NCBI GenBank assembly: GCA_037176725.1
Contig: JAZBRS010000020.1
Span: 86,560,001 to 86,624,000, forward strand
Direction of reading: 5' to 3'
Source: Posidonia oceanica
Lineage: Eukaryota; Streptophyta; Magnoliopsida; Alismatales; Posidoniaceae
DNA: 64,000 nt
Part shown: positions 43,785 through 54,256 of the stretch, one piece after another
Layout: every line of letters starts with the position of its first letter
Position numbering within the stretch: position 1 is the first letter of the stretch
Made by a program: the position numbers and the translations under genes
The notes under the pieces: model-generated
The model's input: the letters and a program-made list of their open reading frames with translations, nothing else
What the model was told of the DNA's origin: nothing
The model's database searches: none

Positions 43785-44551
43785 AGAGCGTTGGACGCTG
43801 AGTCTAGTGCGTCTTACGTAAGACGCTAAGGCTAGCGTCCAACGCCCCTGATGTTGATTTCCCATATTTTCTTTCATAAAATGATTTGGATGCTTCCTAA
43901 TATTTGATTTATGATGCATGCTGGGATTTTGATCCATTCTTATCATGTTTTCATCATTTAAAATATTTAAATAAAACAAGTTTTATTTCCTGAGTTTTAA
44001 ATCTAAAAAAGAATAACCTAGGTGTAAGATGCTGGAAATCACAACGTCTTACGTAGGATGCTGGAAATCACGTCTTACATTTCTGTCATCTTTTTTTCTA
44101 TTTTACTCATCAAAAGAGATCTTATCGATTCATTGAGATCTATCATATGTTGCATGCTTGTGTTTAACTTTATTCAAGTTTGTTTTTCTGGATTTATAAT
44201 ATTTCTCTGGGATTATTTGGCCACAATTAAGCAGTCTATTTTCTCTGGGTGTAAGACGCTACAAAAGTTTGCATCTTATGTAAGACGTAGTGCCTTTAGC
44301 GTCTTACATCCCAAACAGTTATTTTTTCTGAAATTAGCTTTTAAAATGCTTTTAAACAATTTTGGAATTTGATACTGGAAGGCATATCATGATTTACATC
44401 ATGTTCCAATTGATTTTCATGATTTCTATGATTTGAGCATAAGATTTATTTAATTCCAGATTGGCCATATTTTACACCTGGATTTTTTGTGTTAGACGCT
44501 GGATCTTATGCGTCTTACATAACACGCTGGGAATCCCAGCGTCCAATACCT
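43785..44551. repeat. Four regularly spaced dyad modules in LTR E
   Basis: Cores at 43793, 44027, 44254 and 44495 (steps 234, 227, 241). The first has perfect 12-bp arms GCGTTGGACGCT (43788-43799) / AGCGTCCAACGC (43834-43845) and an 18-bp palindrome GCGTCTTACGTAAGACGC (43809-43826). The third has perfect 12-bp arms TGTAAGACGCTA / TAGCGTCTTACA (44250-44261, 44297-44308). The second is shortened. Confidence 0.88.
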
Positions 44552-44799
44552 CCAGTAAACTGAACCTTGTTTTGCAGTTTTACAACATTGGTTTTGGGTC
44601 TGTTTACTTTGATTTTAATCATCCAATATGATTTGCATGTCTATAGTGTTTTGAGGCATTTAACTTTCACTTTTGGCATATTTCAAAGATATTTAGCATG
44701 TTTTCAAAAGGCATATAGCGTATTTTCATTTGGCATGACATTATCGCCTTTGGGTGTATAGCAAATGGCATCATTGCCGACATTAGCCACAAACGAGCA

Positions 44800-44995
44800 G
44801 AATAGCCCAGAAAGACTGACTTTCTCGAACGCATGGGGGTGCCTAACACGTTCCCCATGCATAATAGGAGTCCTTGCCCGATCTCTGGCCTGTAATGACC
44901 TTGAGTCATATCTTTTGCATTTTATTTATTTTAAATGTTTTTCCTGGTTTTCCTTGTCTTCCGGTTTTCCAAATAGACTAGGTGGCGACTCCAAG
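44800..44995 (+). other. Shared U5 block (copy in LTR E)
   Basis: Two conserved boxes: GGGGTGCCTAACACGTTCCC with GGAGTCCTTGCCC, and about 100 bp on, TTTCCTTGTCTTCC...GGTGGCGACTCC. Equivalent blocks are at 34711-34935 (-), 18826-19035 (-), 54411-54640 (-), 41245-41452 (+) and 63146-63410 (+). TGGCGACTCC (44983-44992) repeats the primer-site core about 110 bp before the real one. Confidence 0.8.
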
Positions 44996-45094
44996 TTTTG
45001 TTTTCTTTTCTTCGGCTTTCGCTCATTTTCTTCATCATTTTGCCGTGACCAACGATTCTGTCATCAAGCCGTTCAATCGCATGGTTATAGAAAC

Positions 45095-45112
45095 TGGCGA
45101 CTCAGCTGGGGA
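45095..45112 (+). other. Primer binding site of element E
   Basis: TGGCGACTCAGCTGGGGA, the form typical of Tat/Ogre-type elements. Minus-strand DNA synthesis starts here from a tRNA whose 3' end reads CGCCA. Confidence 0.75.
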
Positions 45113-46189
45113 TGCCAGACTCCAGCTTTCGTTTTCGCTTTTCCACTTAGTAGCTTTCTCCTGTTTGCATGATTGCTTGCATGTGTTTGATTGACTTGCT
45201 TGCCTTGTTATCCATGCTTTGATATCTTGCTTTGTGCCATGTTTATATGCCTATCTTACACATATGCCATGCCATGCTATACATGCTTTTGATGTGTTGA
45301 GTGTTTTCCTTTTCACAAATCATGTCACAACACTAGCACATGCCATGTACATGCCTTTTGAAGTGTGTGTTTGATGTATTCATGCCATATTTGGGTGTTT
45401 TCTTCCCTTTTTACAATTAAACCTAGGGATAATTAGAGACATGGTTGCTTTCCCCCATGGTTTTTAAAAAAAAAGGAAAAAAAATGAAATGACAAATAAG
45501 AATGTACCCTAGGCAAAACTAGAGCCAAACATTCACATTTATCCCCTTGGTTAATAAAAATCAAGTAAAAAAACAACGAGCATACTTGCATACATGATCA
45601 TACTAAGGGCATGCATATTTTCTCCTCTAAGTCCACCCATCTGTCTACGAAGGGCAGTCCCGGTCTTTCGTTCCATGGCTATTGGCATGGGACGAGTTGC
45701 CAATCTGTCTCCCATTGTCTGGGGTCGTGTCGGTGTTAGTATGAGCTCACTGCTACAATAGGAGTCGAAGCTCCCAATGCACCACTCGTTCTCTACCTGA
45801 GCCTTAGCCAGGATTTAGAACGGGCACCTGCTTTCTACCCTTGAGTTGGAGACCTATATACCCTTGTGAGAACCCGGAGTAGAATATCTACTACGACACA
45901 CTTAGATTGGTGAGAGAGAGCATATTAGAAAGCATTCATATGCATCATGCCACCCTAATAACATTTGCATTTGTCTTGTCGAGATCTGACATTCGTTTTG
46001 TGTGTTGTTATAGGTTAGAGAGTGAGTTCCTTAGTCGGAGTTCGAGTCGTTCCTTCTCTAATACCCCGATAGCGACATTTTCTCGACCATCTTTTCCCAA
46101 GTTATTCATCGTTTCCGAAGATAGCTCCCCGTAGGTCTCATCCTTTTGGTTTTTGCCGTAGCCCTATCCTCACTCGTTCACGGTCAGCC
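45113..46189 (+). other. Element E leader
   Basis: Non-coding, about 1.1 kb. It shares the block at 45720-45830 with the element A leader. It ends at the first in-frame ATG of gag. Confidence 0.6.
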
Positions 46190-48235
46190 ATGGCCCAACG
46201 TGTTAGTGAGCCTTCACTTTCGATTGCTGTGGAGGAGGTCCCAAAGTCGACTCCTTACTCCTTTGCTGTCACTTATGTTGTTCCTTCCTATCAGGCAATC
46301 TAGTCTCAGTCACCTAGGAGTTTCACTCCGCTCATTTCAGGGCGTCGGCAGACTTTTGTTAGTCCGGGGTTTGTCACTGAATCTGTTTTGGTGACCGCCA
46401 CTTGTGCTCCAGATTTCCAGTTCACTGCTCCCTTTACTCAGGGCTTCGATACTTTTGGCACCCACTCTACTGAGTCCTCTTCTGTTGTAGGATCCTTTCC
46501 CTTTGGACAGTCTGTGTCCCAGCCACTTCTGACCTCTAGTCCCTCACTAATCCTGCACTTCAGTCTTCCCACTGACAAGACCCCTGACGAGCAGTATCAG
46601 AATATGATGGAGATGGCCCAGACACTGCAGGGCATGGCTCTATCTATTCACCCACTTTCAGTTCCAACTACTCCTGAGTTCCCTCAACAACCATTTTCGC
46701 TATTTCAGGCACTTACTGCACCTCTGCCTCAACCATCGCCCCAGCTTCTCACTACACCGGTGATGGGGGCAACATCCGTGCCATCAGCACAAACACTACT
46801 TAGCGCATAGTATCCACCTCTGGTATCTGGTGGTCACCACCTTGGGCTGGCAGGAGCATAGTACACACAGAACCCGCTGCCTGGCACCATACCAGTGTAG
46901 TAGTTGTTGCTCCTTCATTCTGCACCCTACACAGCACAGTCTTCTGCATATCCCTTTTTTGTGCCTCCACAAGTCCTGCCTCCATCAGGCATACCACTTC
47001 CTTTAGCACCATCACACGGGTACACTGACCCTTGCACCATGGCACCAGGTGGCGCGATGGTAGATCCAGAGGATCCCTTAGGGGTAGCCTATTCAGCGTA
47101 CGTGGCTCCTGCCCTACTTGCACAAACATCAACAGTAGTGCTCTTAGATACACTCCTTATTAGAGTGGGGGATCTAGAGAGAGCGCAACGATCATCACAG
47201 GGCGGAGACTGCCAACCCTACCAATTTTGGGACCCCTGTTATTTCGCAGAGGCAGTACTCCCTGCAAATTTCCATGTCCCAGAATTTGAGAAGTATAACG
47301 GTAAGGGATGCCCAATCTCTCATCTCTGGGCGTACTGCAGAGACCTTGCTCAGCTTCAGGTTGACAACAAACTCCTGATCTGGCTATTCCAGACGAGTCT
47401 GACTAGCCCTGCGCTCAAGTGGTTCACTTCCCTTGACATGGCCATAATCCGAACCTAGAACGACCTTAGTCAGGCGTTCCTGGAGCAGTACTCCTTCAAC
47501 CTCGACTTGATCCCAAAGTGTGAGGATCTTGTCTCCACTAGGCAGAGACCCCATGAGCCATTCAAGGAGTACGTGACCCGTTGGCGCACCCACGCCTCAC
47601 AAGTTCAAGATAGGCCCTCCAATGAGGAGTCTATCGAGATTATCATTCGAGGTGCGCAACCAGACATAGGGGGCTTGTTGAGCATCCAGCCTATCACCAC
47701 TTTCTCATCTTTGATTCGGGCGGGTGGCCGCATGGAAGGCTCACTCCGTAGCGGCAGCTTTCCCGCACTATCTTCATTTGCCAAATCTAACAGTGGCAGC
47801 AGTATCAACAATAGTGGCAACAACAACCCTAGGAGGAGAGATCCTCCGAAGCCCTCTGTTGCATACATTCAGTCCCATGCCACGCCAATCAATATGGTGG
47901 CTCAGCCTGGTCCGAGTCAGGTGATATATGCTCCAACACTTAGGACACACACACCACAGATCACTCCCACTGCCCAACCAGTGTATCCTACTCTATTGGT
48001 CAGGCAGGGACGCCCGGGGCAGGGACGGCCTCAGCGCCCTCAATGCAACTATACTCTATTGGTTGAACCTTTGAGTGCCGTCTTTCCCAAGGTCGTGTCA
48101 CTCCTGAGGCTTCTGGAGGTTCGCCCACCGCCGAGTCCTCTTCCGCGTTGGTATAACACGAGCCTCTATTGCAGCTTCCATCGAACTGTGGGGCACTCAA
48201 CTGATAGCTGTTTTACATTGCGGAACGCGATTTAG
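46190..48235 (+). pseudogene. gag: Element E gag
   Basis: ATG 46190 opens a frame that continues without frameshift to about 52735. The N-terminus is Ser/Pro/Gln-rich. The gag core is at 47270-47690 (CPISHLWAYCRDLAQLQVD, ALKWFTSL, RQRPHEPFKEYVTRWRTHA), and the C-x2-H-x4-H-x4-C knuckle YCSFHRTVGHSTDSC is at 48167-48211. TAG codons stop it at about 46304, 46808, 46859, 46898, 46901, 47456 and 48233. It would have formed the particle shell and bound genomic RNA. Confidence 0.85.
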
Positions 48236-50071
48236 GATTTGATTGACCGCAGGGTCATCATTATCGACACTCAGGAGGCAGCCTCCACTCCTGTGCCACC
48301 ACCTGCACCTGGCCCTACACCTCATCACCCCAACATAGTTAACCAGCCCTTGCCTCCACACACGAGCTCAGGAGGCGCTGGGCCCTCAGGAGTTCATTGT
48401 GTCTTTCCTTCTGATCCTACCACACCAGTAGTGGGCCCCTCTCTTTTAATTCACCACATCTCTCAGCCTTTTCCTGCGCACTTGTATCAGTCAGCTCTCG
48501 CTAGTTCCGAGTCGGCAATTCATATGATACGGTTGACCGCAGAGTCGGAGTGCACCACTACGCCATCCGCCACAACATACCAAGCTCAGTCTCTTATCCG
48601 TCTGTCGGTCTCACCTCAGCCAGGGCCTTCTCCTTCAGCTCAGTACCCATCTCAGTCAGTTTCTTCACCTGCCAGCCTACCTATAGCCCCATTAGAGCTA
48701 ATAGCTCACACCCCACTGGTCGTCAGCCTGACCAAGGACACCCACCGTGTTCCATATGATTATGCCACAGAAGTGTGCACAGAAATTACGCGATCTGGGA
48801 GGGTGTACCAGCCAACAGCTTTGACATCTAGACCTGGTTACCCAGAGCCAACTCCTTCACCTCCCGTGGGACAGCTTGCTAGGACTTTCACAGTAGATAG
48901 CCCAGCTCAGCCCTCCACCTCATCCCCTATTGCTCCAAAGAAGGATCAGCCTTCCGCTGATATCACCGCTCAGTTGAAGAAGGTGAAGGCTGATATTTCC
49001 ATCTGGGAACTCATCCACATGTCTTCAGAGCATTGGGAGGCCTTTCTTAGAGTTTTCCAGGCTGCCAACGTCTCCCCGACCATTGAGCCCGCTGCCCTCG
49101 AGACCATGGTGGGCATGATTGCAGTTCTGCAAGTCTTCTCTTTTTCAAGTGATGAATTGCCTCCAGCGGGGATAAACCATAACCAACTCTTGTTCATCAC
49201 GGTGCAGTACAAGACTTTTCGTATTCCCTTGAGGTTGGTTGATAATGGGGCAGGCCTCAATGTCTGTCCCTTGCACACAGCAAGCCGACTCAGATTCAAA
49301 GTTGAGGAGATTACACCAGCTACAAAGGGAATTACTGCCTTTGATAACACGCACCATGATGCGCTAGGGATTCTAATCATTCCCCTCACCACAGGACCTA
49401 TTGTTTTCGATGTAGAGTTCTACATCGTTGATCTTGAACCTTCTTTTAACCTCCTGCTTGGGTGCCCTTGGCTCCACAAGCATCAAGTGCTCCCCTCAAC
49501 TCTCCATCGCATGATCAAGTTCCGTTGGGGTGACGACGTTGTCATCGTTATGGCGGAAAACTTCGATAAGGAGAAAGTCGAGGCTGTCTCTTCTGTCTCT
49601 TTACAAACTGTCCAATTCGACCCTAAACTCTCTGATATTCTTTATCGTGTCAACCGATTTGAGTCGGTTAATTTCATTCCAGATCTCAAATGTGCCAGCC
49701 TGGCTGTTTGTTCCAACCCTTCTTTGATGTTCGAGAACTTATGTCGCCAATGGGATTATGAGATAGGGACACCACTCGGGCAGTACGGCTAGGGGATCAC
49801 CGAGCCCATTGTAGCAGCAGAGAGGAGAGACAATGAAGGACTTGGCTACGACTGGCAGCCTCACAAGGATGGATTCGTGCGCTCAAAGAACCAAAAGTTG
49901 ATCATTCCGTGGGATTTCACCAACTTCATCAGTGCAGGTACTCTCGATCCCAACCAGAGTCAGACTTCCGCATGGCCAGGACTGCACCAGACTTCCCCAT
50001 TGCTGACAGAGGAGTGGGTCTACATCAAGGACTTCTACTCAGATGAGGAGCATGTGACAGAGATAGACTGA
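48236..50071 (+). pseudogene. pol: Element E protease and flanking linker
   Basis: After a long Pro/Ser-rich linker, an aspartic protease follows: LRLVDNGAGLNVCPLHTASR, with active-site Asp codon 49241-49243 (D-N-G in place of the common D-x-G with Ser/Ala), then FDVEFYIVDLEPSFNLLLGC PWLHKH, the usual C-terminal Leu-Gly-x-x-Trp motif (about 49410-49480). TAG at 49790 and TGA at 50069. It would cleave the polyprotein. Confidence 0.82.
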
Positions 50072-51052
50072 ACCGATAGGGAGGTCCAAACGATCGAGCA
50101 TGTGGCCCCAGAAGCGGTTGGAGCCTACTACCTTGATTTCGCTCCAAATGAGGATGAGGGAGCAGTTGTAGGGGCCCAATTGGACAGCCAGCTCGGTGAC
50201 TTGGAACTTTTGTTCCAAGAGCAGCTCACCATATTGGCAGAAGATGCCGTAGAGCAGCACACGCTGAGGAAGGGAAAGGCGGTGCTCATAGAATGCGAGC
50301 CTGATTATTCCAGCCGACAGCAAGACCACTCAGCTATCATGGTCTTGGAAGAGCCGGAGGTTGCATCCGCTAGACCCGATGAGTTGATCACTCCACAGAC
50401 GGGAGGCGGGTCTAGATGGTATGTTCAGCCCAAACCCCACCTCAGGCATGGTGGGGGTGAAAAAAAAAATGCCAATTTAGGTTTGGGCAGTGACCCAAGC
50501 GGTAGCAGTCAGATCAGTTAGGAGATGGACAGCTGCCAGATACCTACATCACCTGTGTATACATTTGAAAATCCAAAAAAATCAAAAAATTTGGAAAACC
50601 CTAAAAACACAGTAGAGGTAGTAGAAGTAGAGCGACCTGGTCTATCAGCAGGTCTGGAGACTACCAGGGTAGAGGTCACGTAGTGCCGATATAAGAACAC
50701 TAGAGTCAGCGTGACCATCTTGAAGCGTCAAGGGCAGAGCGCCGAGCACATCCTCTCCTTCAATGTCACTGATCCGATATTCGAGAAGGAGATCCTCTCG
50801 GAGCATATTGCGTACGAAGAGGAGGATGATCAAGAGGAAGATATAGGCATAGAAAAAGAAACAACGCGTGAATTCCATCCCCATGACGACGACCCAGAAG
50901 GGCCAAACCTCCATGTTGAAGAAGAGATGGAGGTAATCAATATCGGCACAACCGAAGAGGTCAAGGAGGTCCGCATCAGCGCCAAGTTGACACCCCAGGC
51001 TAGAGCAGAATTCATTGCATTCCTCATGGAATATGCAAATGAATTCACCTAG
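50072..51052 (+). pseudogene. pol: Element E protease-RT linker
   Basis: The same frame continues, with TAG at 50519, 50681 and 51050. It is acidic (EEEDDQEEDIGIEKE, 50810-50860) and ends with LTPQARAEFIAFLMEYANEF, the segment that normally leads into RT in this group. No separate domain is recognised. Confidence 0.7.
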
Positions 51053-52200
51053 AGTTATGACGACATGGTTGGCCTCAATGTTGAGATAGTGGTGCATAAC
51101 TTGCCACTTAAGCTGGATGCAAAACCCATCAAGCAGAAGCTCAGAAGATGGCGTCTGCAATGGCTGTTGATGCTCAAAGAGGAAATTGTGAAGCAACACA
51201 ATGTCAATTTCCTCAAGGTCGTCCTGTACCCAGAGTGGCTTGCAAATGTCGTGCTGGTACCCAAGAAAGACGGTCGGGTCCGCATGTACATTGATTACAG
51301 GGACCTGAATAAGGCGAGTCCCAAGGATGATTTCCCGCTTCCACACATTGATGTCCTAGTGGACAATACTGCGGGACACAAGATGCTTTCATTCATGGAT
51401 GGCTTCTTAGGCTACAACCAAATTAGAATGGCAAAGGAGGATATGGAAAAGACATCCTTCATCACCCCATAGGGAGTCGTCTGCTATCGAGTGATGCCTT
51501 TTGGACTCAAGAATGCAAGGGCAACATATTAGCGAGCCATGACCACATTATTCCACGACCTCATGCACCAGGAGGTCGAGGTTTATGTGGACGATATGAT
51601 CGCCAATTCCAAAGAGTCCAAGGATCACCTATCCTGCCTAAGAAAGCTATTTGACTGCCTTAAACACTACAAGCTTTGCCTCAACCCCAAGAAGTGTGTG
51701 TTCAGAGTTTCTTCTGGAAAGCTTTTGGGCTGTATCATCAACCAAAGGGGAATTGAGGTGGATTCCAGCAAGGCCAGAGTAATCATTGACATGCCTCCCC
51801 CCACAACTGAGAAGGAAGTTAGAGGACTATTGGGGCGCCTACAATATATTAGTCAGTTCATTGCGCAGCTCACGCCCATTTGTGAGCCGATCTTCAAGCT
51901 TCTACAGAAGAATGCGTAGATGAGTTGGAATGTCAAGTGCTAGGCTGCATTTGACAAGATCAATCAGCTCTTGGTCAAGCCTCCAATTTTGGTGCCTCCC
52001 ACGCTGGGGAGACATCTGCTTCTCTATCTCTCCACCACTCAGCATTCCATGGGTGCAGTCTTGGGCCAACACGACGAGTCAGGTCGTAAGGAGCAGGCCA
52101 TCTACTATCTCAGTAAGAAGTTCAATGACTGCGAGGCCAAGTACAGCACCATTGAGAAGGTCTGCCTATCCCTTGTCTAGGCCACACAGTGATTGAGGGA
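51053..52200 (+). pseudogene. pol: Element E reverse transcriptase and RNase H
   Basis: RT motifs follow in order: WLANVVLVPKKDGRVRM, YIDYRDLNKASPKDDFPLP, VMPFGLKNARATY, and the catalytic YVDDM (51584-51598), then LGCIINQRGIEVDSSK. The RNase H region follows (HLLLYLSTTQHSMGAVLGQ, AIYYLSKKFNDCEAKYSTIE). Stops are TAG at 51470, 51530, 51917, 51941 and 52178 and TGA at 52190. Some stand where the family has Gln or Trp. The catalytic Asp pair is intact but the gene is dead. Confidence 0.9.
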
Positions 52201-52360
52201 TTACATGATGGCGTACCCTGTCCTACTTCTATGTCGGCATGATCCGATGAAATTCCTCTTCCAAAAGCCAGCATTAGTAGGCAGATGCGTCAAGTGGCAA
52301 GTGTTGTTGTCCCAATACGACATCGCTTTCGTCACACAGAAGTCGATGAAGGGGTAGGCA

Positions 52361-52740
52361 ATGGCAGACCACTTGGCTGACTTACCCTTGTCTGAGTATC
52401 AGCCCCTCCAGACTCAGTTCGCTGACGAGGACATCCTTTTTGCCATGGAGGACTCGGAGCTAGACGGTCCCGAGGACGAGCAACTTTGGCATGCGTATTT
52501 TGATGGTGCTATCAATAAGAGGGGTAGGGGCATTGGTGTAGTTCTCGTGTCACCGCAAGGTCAATGGATCCCTTTTGCGAGGAAATTGACCTTCGAGTGC
52601 ACCAACAATGAAGCTGAATACGAGGCATGCATCCTGGGACTTCAAGTCGCACTTGAGCACGGTGTGTGACAGTTGAGAATATTTGGGGATGCGATGCTCG
52701 TCATATCCCAGGTCAATGGAGAATGGAAGACCAAAGACCC
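52361..52740 (+). pseudogene. pol: Element E second (archaeal-type) RNase H
   Basis: YFDGAINKRGRGIGVVLVSP carries the first catalytic Asp (52502-52504). CTNNEAEYEACILGLQVA holds the Glu, and IFGDAMLVISQVNGEW the next Asp. TAG lies upstream at 52352 and TGA at 52667. A one-base deletion near 52739 shifts the frame. This extra RNase H is the hallmark of the Tat lineage of plant Ty3/gypsy elements. Confidence 0.88.
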
Positions 52741-54209
52741 AAGCTTGTGCCATATCATGAGTACCCTCTGAAGCTCATTGGAGAGTTCAAGGAGATCTGT
52801 TTCACCTTCATGAGTAGAACCAAGAATGCCTATGCAGATGCGCTGGCAACTTTAGCATCTTGGCTCTCCATATCAGAGGATCATGCAGTGGATGTGTCAG
52901 TCACACGTGTAAAGCAGCTTGCACACTACATGAGCATTGAAGAGGCGGACCCCTCAGATCATCTCCCTTGGTACCAAGACATCCAGATCTTCCTGAAATC
53001 TGGCAGATTTCTGCCTGGTGCTTCAGCAGCCGATAGGAAGACTTTGGCGCGTCTAGCGTCAAGATATGTGCTAGGAGCTGGACACCTTTATAGGAGATCC
53101 TACAATCAGATACTCCTTCACTGTGTGGACAAGACAGAAGCCGACACACTGATGCTCCAAGTTCATGCAGGGACATGTGGCCCTCATATGAACGGTGTGT
53201 TGCTAGCCAAGAAGATCATGCTTCAGGGCTACTTCTGGTCAACCATGGAGGCAAATTGCTGCCAGCTTGTGCGCGGATGCCACAACTACCAGATCCATGA
53301 GAACTTCATTCATGCTCCCCCATAGCAATTGCACAACATGTCGTCACCTTGGCCCTTCTCTACATGGGGAATTGACGTCATCGGGGCTATTCATCTTGCA
53401 GCGTCCAATGGTCATCACTTTATCCTAGTGGCGATTGACTACTTCACCAAGTGGGTGGAGGCGGCCTCGTACAAGACTGTCACAGCCACGGCAACAGAAA
53501 AGTTCATCTGGAACAACATCATTGCCCAGTATGGGGTCCTGCATGCCATCATATCTAATAACGACAAGAACTTCATAGCCAGAGGATTGAGGATTATCTC
53601 CAGAGTTTCAAGATCAAGCACCATACATCCTCACCTTATCGACCACAGATGAATGGCACAATTGAGTTAGCCAACAAAAGCCTTGTGAAAATCCTGAAGA
53701 AAATGGCTGAAATTCATAAGGACTGGCATGACAAGCTTCCATATGCCCTTTGGGCGTACAGAACGTCAGTCCGGACATCAACAGGGGCAACTCCATATTC
53801 ACTTGTGTATGGCATGGAGGCTGTTTTGCCCATTGAGGTAGAGATCCCATCACTCAGAATCCTATGGGAAGCTGAGCTAGAGGAGGCAGAATGGATTAAA
53901 GACCGCTGCATCCAACTGAATCGGATCGACGAGCACAGATTGCAAGCCATGCATCATGCCCAATGCTATCAGAGGCGCATGGCTAGAGCTTATCAGAAGA
54001 AGGTCAGACCCAGAAATATCACGCTCGGTGACCTAGTCTTGTAGGCTATCCATCTGCCTGACACCCGTGGCAAATTTAGGCCCAATTGGCGCAGCTCTTT
54101 CATTGTCAAGTAGATCCTCTCTGGTGGTGCGGCGATCCTTGAGAACATGGACCAGTTTGAGCAGTCAGGACCGGTCAATTCTTGCTACCTCAAGAAGTAC
54201 TACCAATGA
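52741..54209 (+). pseudogene. pol: Element E integrase
   Basis: In order: the zinc-binding HHCC region, whose last Cys is Tyr (RGCHNYQ); the catalytic core, with WGIDVIG giving the first Asp (about 53374) but the second Asp replaced by Asn in IISNNDKNF (about 53556); and the catalytic Glu in QMNGTIELANK (53664-53666). A one-base deletion near 53590 splits the core. TAG at 53323, 54041 and 54113. The frame ends at TGA 54207-54209 after SCYLKKYYQ, probably the natural end. Confidence 0.88.
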
Positions 54210-54256
54210 CCCGAGACTGTATCTTTGTCTTGTAGAGTCTTCTTCTTTTCTGTTTT
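54210..54256 (+). other. Stub of element E 3' region
   Basis: Only 47 bp follow the integrase stop before an LTR terminus of the D family. The rest of E, with its polypurine tract and 3' LTR, is absent. Confidence 0.7.

Larger units (their letters stand above)
42548..45094 (+). mobile_element. Element E 5' LTR
   Basis: It begins TGTAGACATCCC inside pol fragment G and ends just before the primer site at 45095 (a CA at 45080-45081 is a possible end). At about 2.54 kb it has the plan of LTR A: modules near the start, a gap of 876 bp (885 in A), then modules at about 234-bp steps, then the U5 block (44800-44995). A CCTAAACCCAAG-type microsatellite lies at 42630-42800. The 3' LTR is missing from the window. 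Confidence 0.8.
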
